From NCBI GenBank assembly GCA_964457065.1, contig CAYWDQ010000002.1:40842-104841 (forward strand): a stretch of DNA of 64,000 nucleotides. Reading direction: 5' to 3'. Shown here piece after piece: positions 22,866 through 31,342 of this stretch. Under the pieces are notes generated by a model that worked only from the letters and a program-made list of their open reading frames with translations, was not told where the DNA came from and did not search any database. Within the stretch, counting starts at the first letter, position 1; every line of letters starts with the position of its first letter. This DNA comes from Bog-473 sp964457065 (lineage in GTDB: Bacteria; Actinomycetota; Acidimicrobiia; Acidimicrobiales; RAAP-2). The position numbers were made by a program, and so were the translations under genes.

Positions 22866-23597
22866 GTGTTCACGCCGACCGCCGACAAGCTGATGCCGGA
22901 TCTCACTCCCCGCGAGGAGCTCGTCGTGCTCGCCCGCGCGCTGTGGCGGGAGGGCTACAACGACCACCTGGCCGGGCACATCACGGTCAACCTGGGCGAC
23001 GGCACGCTCCTGTGCAACCCGTGGCTGCTGACCTGGGGCGAGCTGCGGCCGTCGCAGGTGCTGCGCATCGACCTCGACGGGCGCGTCGTCGAGGGGGACT
23101 GGCCGGTCCCTCTGGGCATCCCGCTCCACCTCGAGCTGCACAAGCTGCGCGCCGACATCGGGTGGGCCATGCACAACCACCCGCTCTTCGGCACCGTGTG
23201 GGCCGACCTGGCCGAGGTGCCGCCGATCCTCGACCAGAGCTCGGCGCTGGGCGGCGGCACGCTGACCCTCGTGGACGAGTACGAGGGGCCGGTCAACGAC
23301 GCGGGCAGCGCCCGGCGCGCCGTGCAGCAGATGGGCGACGCCTCCATGGCCCTCCTCGCCGGGCATGGCGTCTTCGTCCTGGGGGGCTCGGCCCGTGCCG
23401 TGCACCAGCGCGCCGTGGCGCTGGAGCAGCGCTGCCAGCACGCCTGGTGCGCCCGCGCCGCCGGGGGCCAACGCGCCTCCCGGGTCCCGCAGGCGTTCAT
23501 CGACTTGGTGGCGCGGAGCGACGGCGAGGGCTTCCTCGGCTTCTGGGAGGCGGCCGTCCGGGCCGAGCTGGCGGCCGACCCCGACCTCCTCGACTGA
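22866..23597 (+). CDS. Class II aldolase/adducin family protein
   Basis: A 243-residue aldolase-type protein. Zinc-binding histidines are visible in NDHLAGHITV (about 35-44), in AMHNHPLFGTV (about 100-110) and in LAGHGVFVLGG (about 163-173). Members cleave or epimerise sugar phosphates, or decarboxylate related acids. The GTG start follows GAGAGGAGG. Its coupling to the preceding amidohydrolase suggests a joint pathway, but no pathway is identifiable from the neighbours. Confidence 0.87.
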   Translation: MFTPTADKLMPDLTPREELVVLARALWREGYNDHLAGHITVNLGDGTLLCNPWLLTWGELRPSQVLRIDLDGRVVEGDWPVPLGIPLHLELHKLRADIGWAMHNHPLFGTVWADLAEVPPILDQSSALGGGTLTLVDEYEGPVNDAGSARRAVQQMGDASMALLAGHGVFVLGGSARAVHQRAVALEQRCQHAWCARAAGGQRASRVPQAFIDLVARSDGEGFLGFWEAAVRAELAADPDLLD

Positions 23598-23653
23598 GGG
23601 CAAGGGGACCTTCGCCCCTGGACACCCGGGCGCCGCAGTGAACAACTGGAGGC

Positions 23654-25063
23654 ATGAGACCGTCCTCGTTCATGCGCCAGAACGACGCCTTCACCTGGTA
23701 CATGGAGGAGGATCCCGAGTTGCGCTCGACCGTGGTCGCGGTCGCCTGGCTGCAGACGGCGCCCGCCTGGGAAGACCTCGTGCAGCGCATGGAGCGTGCG
23801 ACCCGCCTGGTCCCCTCGTTCCGTCAGCGCCTGGTCGAGGTCCCCGGCCGCCTGGCCACGCCGCGTTGGACCACCGATGCGCACTTCGACGTGGCCTGGC
23901 ATCTGCGCCGGGTCGACGCCCCCGCACCGCACGACCGCGACCAGGTGCTCGAACTGGCCGCGCTCGCCGCCATGAGCGGCTTCGACCGCACGCGCCCGCT
24001 GTGGGAGTTCACCCTGGTCGAAGGGTTGGAGGACGGCCGGGCGGCCTTGATCATGAAGATGCACCACTCGCTGACCGACGGGATCGGGGGTGTGCAGCTC
24101 GCGGTGGCGCTCTTCGACTCCCACGCCGAGGCCGACGCCGGCCACAGGAGCACCGACCCGCTCCCACTGGCGCCCCCCGGCGAGCAGGCCGGAGGCCACC
24201 GGCTCGTCCTGGAGGCGTTGTCCGACCGCGTCACCCGGCTGCGTGACGGAGCCCTGGAGGCGGCCCGCCTGGCGCCGGGCGCGGCACTGCGGGCGGCGCG
24301 CCATCCCCTCGGTGCCGGTGCCGACGTGGTGGAGACGGCGCGCTCCATCGGGCGCACCGTGCGACCGCTTCCGGCTGCGCTGTCGCCGGTCATGACGCAG
24401 CGAGGGCCCGGACGGGTCCTGCACACCATCACGGTCGGCCTGGACGAACTGAAGGGAGCGGGCGCGCTCACCGGAGGGACGCTCAACGACAGCTTCATGG
24501 CTGCGATCACGGGCGGGCTGCGCCGGTACCACGAGCACCACGGCGCGACGGTCGAAGAGCTGACCGTGACGCTGCCGATCAGCATCCGCAAGGCCGGCGA
24601 CGCGCCGGGCGGGAACCGGATCACCCTGCAGCGGTTGCGGGTGCCGCTGAGCTTGGCCGACCCGGTGCACCGCATGCATGCCATCGGGACCGCCTGTCGC
24701 GCCGCGCGCACCGAGCGGTCGCTGGCGTTCACCGACGCCATCGCCGGTGCGCTGAACTTCGTTCCCACCGCGTTCGTGGGCAGCATGCTCAAGCACGTGG
24801 ACTTCCTGGCCAGTGACGTGACCGGGTTCCCGGACCCGATCTTCCTCTGCGGGGCGCGGGTGACCGACTACTCCGCCTTCGGCCCCACCATCGGCGCCGC
24901 CCTGAACGCGACCCTCTTCTCCTACAACGGGTCGTGCTGCATCGGCCTCACGGTGGACACGACCGCGGTGCCGGACCACGAACTGCTCGTCGAGTGCCTG
25001 GCCGAGGGGTTCACGGAGGTGATCGCGGTGACGCGTCGCGAGAAGGTGGCGGTCCCGTGCTGA
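23654..25063 (+). CDS. WS/DGAT family O-acyltransferase (first copy)
   Basis: A 469-residue wax ester synthase/diacylglycerol acyltransferase. The catalytic motif is MHHSLTDGIGG (HHxxxDG, about 139-149). The N-terminal RPSSFMRQNDAFTWYMEEDP and C-terminal VTGFPDPIFLCGARVTDYSAFGPTIG stretches are typical. It esterifies fatty acyl-CoA to diacylglycerol or fatty alcohols for storage lipid. GGAGG precedes the ATG. The stop overlaps the start of the next gene (patatin-like) by seven bases, so the two are coupled. A second copy is at 40911-42320. Confidence 0.92.
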   Translation: MRPSSFMRQNDAFTWYMEEDPELRSTVVAVAWLQTAPAWEDLVQRMERATRLVPSFRQRLVEVPGRLATPRWTTDAHFDVAWHLRRVDAPAPHDRDQVLELAALAAMSGFDRTRPLWEFTLVEGLEDGRAALIMKMHHSLTDGIGGVQLAVALFDSHAEADAGHRSTDPLPLAPPGEQAGGHRLVLEALSDRVTRLRDGALEAARLAPGAALRAARHPLGAGADVVETARSIGRTVRPLPAALSPVMTQRGPGRVLHTITVGLDELKGAGALTGGTLNDSFMAAITGGLRRYHEHHGATVEELTVTLPISIRKAGDAPGGNRITLQRLRVPLSLADPVHRMHAIGTACRAARTERSLAFTDAIAGALNFVPTAFVGSMLKHVDFLASDVTGFPDPIFLCGARVTDYSAFGPTIGAALNATLFSYNGSCCIGLTVDTTAVPDHELLVECLAEGFTEVIAVTRREKVAVPC

Positions 25064-26217
25064 GCGCGGCCCTGGACGTGTTCCGCCTGCGCCAGTACTT
25101 CGACGCGATCACCGCGACCCGGCAGTGGGCCGACGGCATCCGCGACGATGCCGGCCTGCTGACCGACGTGCGCCGGGCCGCCTTCCGGCTCCCGGGTGAG
25201 CGGCCCCGAGAGGTGGAGGTCCGGCCCTTCCCGGTCGCGCAGCCCTTCCGGGCCGAGTGGCTCGAGGGCAGGCGCCTGGCGCTCATGGCGACCGGCGGGA
25301 GCGGTGCGCTCGCCTCGGTCGTGGGGGCGGCGCGGGCGCTCGAGGAGGCCGGGGTGCGGCCCGCGGTGATCACGCTGTGCTCGGGCTCGGCCCTCTTCGG
25401 GTTCCCCGTGGCGGCCGGCATCCCGGCCCAGGAGGTGGCCGAGTTCGTGCTCGGCTTCAAGCCCGAGGACTACGTCGACGTCGACTGGCGCCGCCTCGCC
25501 ACGCTGGTCCCGACGGCCGGGCGCGGCTTCGCCGGTGTCATTCTGGGGGAGCGCATCGAGGAGACGTACCGGCGCCTGCTGGGCGACATGACGCTGGGGG
25601 AGCTCGAGATCCCGGCCTACGCCCCGGTGTGGAGCGTGGAGGAGAACCGGCTCGAGTACATCGGGCCGCGGACCCACCCGGACCTCAGCGTGGCGCGCGC
25701 CATCCGCATGGCCGTCGCGCTCCCGTTGTTCGTGGCGCCCGTGCCGCTCGACGGCGAGCACTGGTGCGACGGCGGCCTGGTCGACATCTTCCCGGTGCGC
25801 CCCGTGCTCGAGATGGAGGAGCCGTGCGACGCCGCGCTCGCGATCAACGGCTTCTACCCGCCCGAGTTCGCCGGCGAGGACGCGACGGGCTGGCAGGACC
25901 GCCGGGCCAGCATCCTCGCCGTGGCGAGCCAGGTGCGGACGTGCCAGCAGAGCGAGCTGGCCCGGGTCAACCTGCGCCGCCTGCGGGCGGCCACCGACGT
26001 CGTGATGATCGAGCCCGTGCCCTACGAGAAGGTGCGCGGCGTCGGCTTCTACCGCCAGTTCCTCAACCCCTCGGAGTGGCCGGACTTCATGCGCTGGGGC
26101 CGGGCCGAGACGCGCCGGGCCCTGCACGCCCATCGCCCCCGCCGTCCTGAGCACATCTCCCCGCGCGGCGTCGGCCGCGGCGCTCACGGGGTCCCGAAGA
26201 CCCTCGCCAGCTCGTAG
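25057..26217 (+). CDS. Patatin-like protein with altered nucleophile elbow
   Basis: A 386-residue protein of the patatin fold: oxyanion loop MATGGSGALASVVGAARALEEAG (about 77-99), nucleophile region TLCSGSALFGFPVAAG (about 107-122) and the dyad aspartate in WCDGGLVD. The usual GxSxG reads LCSGS here, so both flanking glycines are changed while the serine and the DGG motif are kept. It may still hydrolyse acyl lipids, possibly with changed specificity. The GTG start lies inside the end of the WS/DGAT gene, and the 3' end overlaps the convergent ligase gene by 34 bases. Confidence 0.8.
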   Translation: MLSAALDVFRLRQYFDAITATRQWADGIRDDAGLLTDVRRAAFRLPGERPREVEVRPFPVAQPFRAEWLEGRRLALMATGGSGALASVVGAARALEEAGVRPAVITLCSGSALFGFPVAAGIPAQEVAEFVLGFKPEDYVDVDWRRLATLVPTAGRGFAGVILGERIEETYRRLLGDMTLGELEIPAYAPVWSVEENRLEYIGPRTHPDLSVARAIRMAVALPLFVAPVPLDGEHWCDGGLVDIFPVRPVLEMEEPCDAALAINGFYPPEFAGEDATGWQDRRASILAVASQVRTCQQSELARVNLRRLRAATDVVMIEPVPYEKVRGVGFYRQFLNPSEWPDFMRWGRAETRRALHAHRPRRPEHISPRGVGRGAHGVPKTLASS

Positions 26218-27248
26218 GGGACCGGCGTGTCCAGCTGGTCGTAGGTGCACGATGCCGGCGCGCGGTCGGGGCGCCAGCGCACGAACGACGTGGCGTGGCG
26301 GAAGCGGCTCTCCTGCAGGTGGTCGTAGGACACCTCGCACACCCGCTCGGCCCGTACCGGCTCCCACGTCATGTCCTTGCCCGCGTTCCAGCGGTTCGGG
26401 CCGCCCGGCATGCGCCCGCCGGCGCCCTCCGGCGCCCAGCCGGCCCAGGGATGGTCCTCCAGCGCGCCGGCGCGCAGGGGCTCCAGCTCGTCCACCAGCT
26501 CGCGGCGCCGCGCCACGCTGAAGCCGGAGGCCACGCCCACGTGGTGCAGCGTCCCCTGCCCGTCGAACAGCCCCAACAGCATGGAACCCACGCCTGCCCC
26601 GTCCTTGTGGGTGCGGAACCCGGCCACCACGCAGTCGGCCGTGCGCTGGTGCTTCACCTTGACCATGGCGCGCTTGTCGGGGAGGTAGTGCAGGTCTCCG
26701 GCCTTGGCCACCACGCCGTCGAGACCCGCACCCTCGAAGCGGGAGAACCAGTCCTGCGCCACGTCGGGGTCCTCGGTGGCGGGGGTGAGGTGCACCGGCG
26801 GGCGCGCCGTGGCCAGCAGCTCCTCCAGCGTGGCGCGCCGCTCGGCGTAGGGCGTCTCCATGTAGGAGCGGTCGCCGTGGGCCAGCAGGTCGAAGGCGAC
26901 GAAGGACGCCGGCGTGGACTCGGCGAGCAGGCGGATCCGCTTCTCGGCGGGATGGATGCGCTGGGACAGCGCGTCGAAGTCGAGGCCCTTGGGCCCGGCG
27001 ACGACGATCTCGCCGTCGAGGACGCAGCGGTCCGGCAGCTCACGGCGGAGCGCCTCGACCAGCTCGGGGAAGTAGCGCGTGAGCGGCTTCTCGTTGCGGC
27101 TGCCCAGCTCGACCTCGTCGCCGTCCCGGAAGACGATGCAGCGGAAGCCGTCCCACTTCGGCTCGTAGAACAGGCCGGCGTCGCGGGGCAGCTGGCGCGA
27201 GAGCTTGGCCAGCATGGGCGCCACCGGGGGCCGGACGGCGAGCGTCAC
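26184..27248 (-). CDS. ATP-dependent DNA ligase, LigC type
   Basis: A 354-residue ATP-dependent ligase with adenylation lysine K31 in EPKWDGFRC, motif III-like FVAFDLLA, motif IV GLDGVVAK and motif V MVKVKHQRTADCVV, followed by a C-terminal OB-fold. It has no polymerase or nuclease domains, as in actinobacterial LigC. It is the third gene of a unit with the LigD-type polymerase and a PHP protein, which points to DNA end or base-excision repair. The start is GTG, six bases after the PHP gene. Confidence 0.92.
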   Translation of the reverse strand: MTLAVRPPVAPMLAKLSRQLPRDAGLFYEPKWDGFRCIVFRDGDEVELGSRNEKPLTRYFPELVEALRRELPDRCVLDGEIVVAGPKGLDFDALSQRIHPAEKRIRLLAESTPASFVAFDLLAHGDRSYMETPYAERRATLEELLATARPPVHLTPATEDPDVAQDWFSRFEGAGLDGVVAKAGDLHYLPDKRAMVKVKHQRTADCVVAGFRTHKDGAGVGSMLLGLFDGQGTLHHVGVASGFSVARRRELVDELEPLRAGALEDHPWAGWAPEGAGGRMPGGPNRWNAGKDMTWEPVRAERVCEVSYDHLQESRFRHATSFVRWRPDRAPASCTYDQLDTPVPYELARVFGTP

Positions 27249-27254
27249 CGGGTC

Positions 27255-28280
27255 TCAGCCATCGTGCGACGCCGCCCAGGCGACCAGGGTGTCCGCCGAG
27301 CCGCGGTTGACGATGCGCTCGGGGTCGAGCCCGGCGTCGACGGCCTTCTTGCACCCGCGGGGGAGCCAGTCGAGCTGGCCGGGCGCATGGGCGTCGGTGT
27401 CGATGCTGAACGAGCACCCGAGCTCGGCCGCCTGGCGCAGCAGGTCCTGGGGTGGGTCCTGTCGCTCGGGGCGCGAGTTGATCTCCACCGCCGTCCCGGT
27501 GCGGGCGCAGGCGGAGAACACCGCCTCGGCGTCGAAGGTCGACTGGGGCCGGCCCCGCCCCGTGATCAGTCGGCCGGTGCAGTGGCCCAGGATGTCGGTG
27601 TGGGGGCTCTCGATGGCGGCGAGCATACGTGCGGTCATCTGGGCCGAGTCCATGCGCAGCTTGGAGTGGACGCTGGCCACCACGACGTCCAGCTCCGCCA
27701 GCAGGTCGATCTCCTGGTCGAGCGACCCGTCCTCGAGGATGTCCACTTCGATCCCGCTCAGGACCCGGAACGGGGCCAGCTGCTCGTTGAGCCCGGCCAG
27801 CACGTCGAGCTGTTGGCGCAGCCGCTCCGCGTCGAGCCCGTGCGCCACCGTGAGACGCGCGCTGTGGTCGGTCAGGACGAGGTAGTCGTGGCCGAGGGCA
27901 CGGGCCGCCTCGGCCATCTCGAGGATCGGGCTGCCCCCGTCGGACCAGTCCGAGTGCGAGTGGCAGTCGCCGCGCAGCGACGCGAGGAGCGCGTGGGCCG
28001 CGCCGTCGAGCTGCAGGTCGTCCGGCTCGCCCTCGCCCTCCAGCGTGGCCAGGTAGTCGGGCACCCGGCCCTCGAGCGCCTGCTGAACCGCCTGGGCCGT
28101 CGACTTGCCGACACCGGGGATGCTCTGCAGGCGACCCGCCTGCGCCAGCGCCGCCAGCTCGTCGGCGGGCATGCCGTCGAGCGCCTTGGCCGCATTGCGG
28201 AAGGCCCGCACCTTGTAGGTGTCGGCGCCGCCGCGCTCGAGGAGGAACGCGATCCGCTGCAGCGCCTCCCGCGCGTCCAC
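27255..28280 (-). CDS. HhH-PHP domain protein (PolX C-terminal-like)
   Basis: A 341-residue protein. Residues 1-85 form a helix-hairpin-helix region like the 8-kDa domain of family X polymerases (ADTYKVRAFRNAAKALDGMP, then LQSIPGVGKSTAQAV). Residues 100-330 are a PHP metal-dependent phosphoesterase with DCHSHSDWSDGG, LVLTDHS, GIEVDILEDG and DTDAHAPGQL. The central polymerase palm of PolX is absent, so this may be a stand-alone 3' end-processing nuclease or phosphatase. It lies between the LigD-type polymerase and LigC-type ligase genes with gaps of four and six bases. Confidence 0.88.
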   Translation of the reverse strand: MDAREALQRIAFLLERGGADTYKVRAFRNAAKALDGMPADELAALAQAGRLQSIPGVGKSTAQAVQQALEGRVPDYLATLEGEGEPDDLQLDGAAHALLASLRGDCHSHSDWSDGGSPILEMAEAARALGHDYLVLTDHSARLTVAHGLDAERLRQQLDVLAGLNEQLAPFRVLSGIEVDILEDGSLDQEIDLLAELDVVVASVHSKLRMDSAQMTARMLAAIESPHTDILGHCTGRLITGRGRPQSTFDAEAVFSACARTGTAVEINSRPERQDPPQDLLRQAAELGCSFSIDTDAHAPGQLDWLPRGCKKAVDAGLDPERIVNRGSADTLVAWAASHDG

Positions 28281-28284
28281 CGGC

Positions 28285-29298
28285 CTACTCCTTCTTGGCC
28301 CGGCTCGGCGCGACGCGGGGCGGCTCGTCGGGCATCTTGGGGTACTGCGGGGGCCACGGCGCGTCGTGCAACCCGGCCGCCCTGTCGCGCTCGGCGAGCG
28401 CGAGCAGCGGCTCGATCGACTGGGGGAGGGTGGCGATGTCGGCCCACGGGTCGCCGCGCCGGCGGACGAGGTCGGGGACGGTGCGGATGGTCAGCTCGTC
28501 GGGTGCCACCGTCTCGACCTCTTCCCACGTCAGCGGCGTCGACACCTGGCCGCCGGTGCGGGGCCGCGCGAACCAGGCGCCGAAGACCGTCTTGTGCGGG
28601 GCGTTCTGGTTGAAGTCGACGAAGACGCGGCTGCCGCGCTCCTCCTTCCACCAGTTGGCCGTGATCTGCTCGGGGTAGCGTCGCTCGAGCTCGCGGGCCA
28701 GTGCGACGGCGGCGGCGCGCACCTCCACCGAGTCCCAGCGCGGCTCCAGGCGGAGGTAGACGTGCAGCCCATTGCTGCCCGTCGTCTTGGGGTAGCCCCG
28801 CAGGCCGAGCTCGCCCAGCACGTCCCGGCAGAGCAGGGCGGCCGCCCGGACCTCGTCGAAGCCGATGCCCGTCGTGGGGTCGAGGTCGATGCGCAGCTCG
28901 TCGGCGTGGGCGGGATCGGCCGCGAGATACGGCCACAGGTGCAGGCCCAGGCAGCCGATGTTCACGGCCCACACGACGTGCGCGATGTCGGCGACGACGA
29001 GCGCGTTGGACGTGGTGCCGTTCGGCGTCGAGACGGTGGTGGACTCCAACCAGTCGGGGGCACCCGCCGGGATCCGCTTCTGGTAGAAGGACTTGCCGGC
29101 GGCGCCGTCGGGGAAGCGCTGCAACATGGCGGGGCGGCCCCCGGCCGTGTTGAGGAGGTGCGCGCCGATCTCGAGGTAGTACGAGACGAGGTCGAACTTG
29201 GTCGCCCCGAGCTGGGGGAAGTACACCTTGTCCGGCCGTGAGACGCGCAGCTCACGACCATCGACCTCCACCGTGCGCTCGTCGTCCCCGGACACCAT
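28285..29298 (-). CDS. LigD-type polymerase/primase (PolDom), stand-alone
   Basis: A 337-residue archaeo-eukaryotic-primase-type polymerase domain, as found in LigD of bacterial end joining. Hallmarks are DKVYFPQLGATKFDLVSYY, the catalytic pair LRIDLDPTTG and the later aspartate region RVFVDFNQN. Ligase and nuclease domains are absent. I chose the ATG at 29298 over the upstream 29358; TAGAGT lies five bases before it. With the following PHP and LigC-type genes it forms a three-gene repair unit. No ku gene is in this window. Confidence 0.92.
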   Translation of the reverse strand: MVSGDDERTVEVDGRELRVSRPDKVYFPQLGATKFDLVSYYLEIGAHLLNTAGGRPAMLQRFPDGAAGKSFYQKRIPAGAPDWLESTTVSTPNGTTSNALVVADIAHVVWAVNIGCLGLHLWPYLAADPAHADELRIDLDPTTGIGFDEVRAAALLCRDVLGELGLRGYPKTTGSNGLHVYLRLEPRWDSVEVRAAAVALARELERRYPEQITANWWKEERGSRVFVDFNQNAPHKTVFGAWFARPRTGGQVSTPLTWEEVETVAPDELTIRTVPDLVRRRGDPWADIATLPQSIEPLLALAERDRAAGLHDAPWPPQYPKMPDEPPRVAPSRAKKE

Positions 29299-29429
29299 CG
29301 TCGACTCTAGTGACGCCGGTCGCAGGAGCCCCTTGTCAGGCGGCCGGGAGGGACCCAAGATGGGAGGGATGCCGCCCGCGCGGGGCGTACCCCCGCACCC
29401 CGTGCGTGCCGGTGTCGCAGGGGGCTGGG

Positions 29430-29774
29430 GTGGAAGAGGATTCCCCGCAATTGGAGATCACGGTCCTCGAGGGTGAGGGCTGCGCCCGCATCGTGCTGCG
29501 CGGGGAGCTCGACGTCGCCACCGCCGCCGTGCTGAGCGAGCGGCTGGCCGCCGTCAACCGGACCGGCGTGTCCGAGCTGACCGTGGACCTCTCGGGCCTC
29601 AGCTACCTCGACCCCGCCGGCGTGTCCCCGCTCGTCGCCGAGCAGCAGCGCGCCACCGCCTCGGGCATGACGCTGCGCATCGAGTCGCCCACCGCCTTCG
29701 TGCGGGACCTCCTCACGGTCACGGGGCTGATCGACTACCTCGGCGTGTCGCCCCGGGGCGACGAGGGCCCCTGA
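29430..29774 (+). CDS. STAS-domain protein without phosphorylatable serine
   Basis: A 114-residue STAS protein of the anti-anti-sigma type: LRGELDVATAAVLSERL at the N-terminus and LTVDLSGLSYLDPAGVSPLVAEQQRA in the middle. In SpoIIAA-like antagonists the loop reads DSSG and one serine is phosphorylated; here it is D61-P62-A63-G64, so phospho-switching by that route is not possible. It may bind a partner constitutively. GTG at 29430 is preferred for the AGGGGG before it; GTG 29412 is the alternative. No anti-sigma kinase gene is adjacent. It ends five bases before the convergent Rrf2 gene. Confidence 0.82.
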   Translation: MEEDSPQLEITVLEGEGCARIVLRGELDVATAAVLSERLAAVNRTGVSELTVDLSGLSYLDPAGVSPLVAEQQRATASGMTLRIESPTAFVRDLLTVTGLIDYLGVSPRGDEGP

Positions 29775-29778
29775 GGGC

Positions 29779-30243
29779 TCAGCGCCGGCGCCGGTGCGAG
29801 TCCGCCGGCACGCTGGCCCGCCCCTCGGCCAGGGCGCGGTCGTCGTCGGCCACCCGGGCGAGGGTGGCGGCGCGCAGGCTGTCGCTCAACGCGGTCCGGG
29901 CCGATGACCAGACCCAGTGCATGGCGCAGACGTCGTCCCAGTGGCAGGGACCGCCGCGCAGCGCGCACTCCGACGTCCCGATGGGGCCCTCGAGCGTCTC
30001 GACGATCTCGAGGATGGTGATGTCCTCGGGGGCGCGGGCCAGCAGGTACCCGCCCGACGGCCCCGAGCGCGAGCTGACGAGGCGGGCGCGCTGGAGCTCC
30101 TGGAGCACCTGCTGCAGGAAACCGGTCGGGATGCCCATGGCCGAGCCGATGTCCGCTGCCTTGGCGTGCGACCCCCGGTGGTTGGCCAGATAGATCAGGG
30201 CGCGGATGCCGTAGTCCGTCCGGTTCGTCGGCATCAGCTTCAC
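29779..30243 (-). CDS. Rrf2 family regulator with three cluster-type cysteines
   Basis: A 154-residue Rrf2 protein: winged helix in residues 5-75 (RTDYGIRALIYLANH, GIPTGFLQQVLQELQRARLVSSRSGPSGGYLLAR) and the Fe-S ligand region C93-x6-C100-x5-C106. Proteins with this pattern (IscR, NsrR) sense Fe-S status, nitric oxide or redox stress. No isc, suf or hmp genes are nearby, so the signal is unknown. The divergent gene at 30369 shares its promoter region and is the best candidate target. Confidence 0.9.
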   Translation of the reverse strand: MKLMPTNRTDYGIRALIYLANHRGSHAKAADIGSAMGIPTGFLQQVLQELQRARLVSSRSGPSGGYLLARAPEDITILEIVETLEGPIGTSECALRGGPCHWDDVCAMHWVWSSARTALSDSLRAATLARVADDDRALAEGRASVPADSHRRRR

Positions 30244-30275
30244 CGTCTCATTCTCCCCCGGGACCGGTCGGAGGC

Positions 30276-30304
30276 TTGACCCGTGGCCCCATTATCTATA
30301 TCGT
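30276..30304 (+). promoter_or_regulatory. Promoter between the Rrf2 gene and the divergent gene
   Basis: TTGACC (30276-30281) and TATCGT (30299-30304) have a 17-base spacer. They lie in an AT-rich island (ATTATCTATATCGTAACTGT, 30291-30310) that contrasts with the GC-rich surroundings, as expected of a regulator-binding site. Confidence 0.5.
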
Positions 30305-30368
30305 AACTGTAGAAACACAAGAACAGGCGGGGCCTTCCGGCCTCGGCGCAACGGGAAGGGAGGCCGCC

Positions 30369-30860
30369 ATGCTCGGGAACTGCGTGCGGCGGCGCCCATT
30401 GGGCGAGGACCATGCCCGTACCTGGCCCCAGGAGCCAGGTGAGGTGGGCCAGGGCCCCCGGGTGCTCTTCGAGTCTTCCGACGGCGCGGAGGCGCACGCG
30501 GTCTGGAAGGTCCTGGGCCGCTACGGGTACCGCGTGGCGTGGTGCCCGGGCCCCAAGGGCGGCTTCTCCTCGGAGTGCGCCCTGGCGGCCACGGGACATT
30601 GCCCACTAGTCGACGACGCCGACGCCGTCGTGAGCTCGCTCGATCTGGCGGACCCGCTCGACCAGAAGGTCGTGCGGGCGCTGAACGACGTGGAGGCGGC
30701 GGCCAAGCCCGTGGTGGTCGTGGCGACGCGGAGGTCGGCCGCGCGCTGGAGCGAGGAGTTGCCCGACTGCAGCGTGGTCGCGGGACCGCTCAGCTCGAGG
30801 GTGCTCGTCCGCTCGCTGAGCATCGGGCTCCCGGTCAGGGCTGCCGCGGCCGCGTCGTAG
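30369..30860 (+). CDS. Unknown protein divergent from the Rrf2 gene
   Basis: A 163-residue protein I do not recognise. The region RVLFESSDGAEAHAVWKVLGRYGYRVAWCPGP (about 31-62) has an alternating strand-helix-strand look, as in receiver or Rossmann-like folds, with later strands KPVVVVATRR and DCSVVAGPL; no phosphorylation aspartate is evident. Five cysteines are present, including C5 and two in ECALAATGHCP. The ATG at 30369 is preceded by GGGAGG; a longer frame from 30276 would start inside the promoter. The divergent Rrf2 gene suggests redox or Fe-S control. Confidence 0.65.
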   Translation: MLGNCVRRRPLGEDHARTWPQEPGEVGQGPRVLFESSDGAEAHAVWKVLGRYGYRVAWCPGPKGGFSSECALAATGHCPLVDDADAVVSSLDLADPLDQKVVRALNDVEAAAKPVVVVATRRSAARWSEELPDCSVVAGPLSSRVLVRSLSIGLPVRAAAAAS

Positions 30861-30887
30861 GGTCGCGCTCCCCGGCCAGCCGACGTC

Positions 30888-31211
30888 TCAGGAATGCAGC
30901 GGTTGGAGCTCGCGCACCGGCGGGAGAGCGACGCCGCGCGCCGCGAGTTCGCGCTCGAGCCGCTCGCGCTCGTGCACCGGGTTGGCGAACCGGTCGGGGG
31001 CGGTCGCCACGTCGAGCGACTCGCAGAGCCGGATCAGGGCGCCGTCGTAAGCGAGCTCCCGGGCCAGCGCCTCGGCGACGGGTGTCTTGTGCTGTCCGTC
31101 CATCGCGTGGAGCCTGGCCCGAGAACACACGAGGTCGGCCAACAGCAGGCCATCGGATCTGCGCCCTTCCTCATCGCTGCCGAGGGCCCGTCTCAGGAGG
31201 TCCACGTACAT
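30888..31211 (-). CDS. Small hypothetical protein
   Basis: A 107-residue predicted cytoplasmic protein (MYVDLLRRALGSDEEGRR at the start), mostly helical, with LARELAYDGALIRLCESLDV in the middle and a charged ERERLERELAARG helix before a conserved-looking end. The frame continues upstream without the usual composition, so the ATG at 31211 is the likely start. I find no family. It is encoded between the unknown gene at 30369 (convergent) and the universal stress gene (same direction, 131 bases upstream). Confidence 0.55.
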   Translation of the reverse strand: MYVDLLRRALGSDEEGRRSDGLLLADLVCSRARLHAMDGQHKTPVAEALARELAYDGALIRLCESLDVATAPDRFANPVHERERLERELAARGVALPPVRELQPLHS

Positions 31212-31342
31212 GGCCACCTCGTGATGGTGCCGGGTCCATGGCCGACGCCGATAGGGCACAACGTCATCATTTCGGGCCGAGAACGGCCATTGGAGGCCCG
31301 TTTCGCTGCGAAGAGGCCTTCGTTCAGGGCGACGGAAAACCC

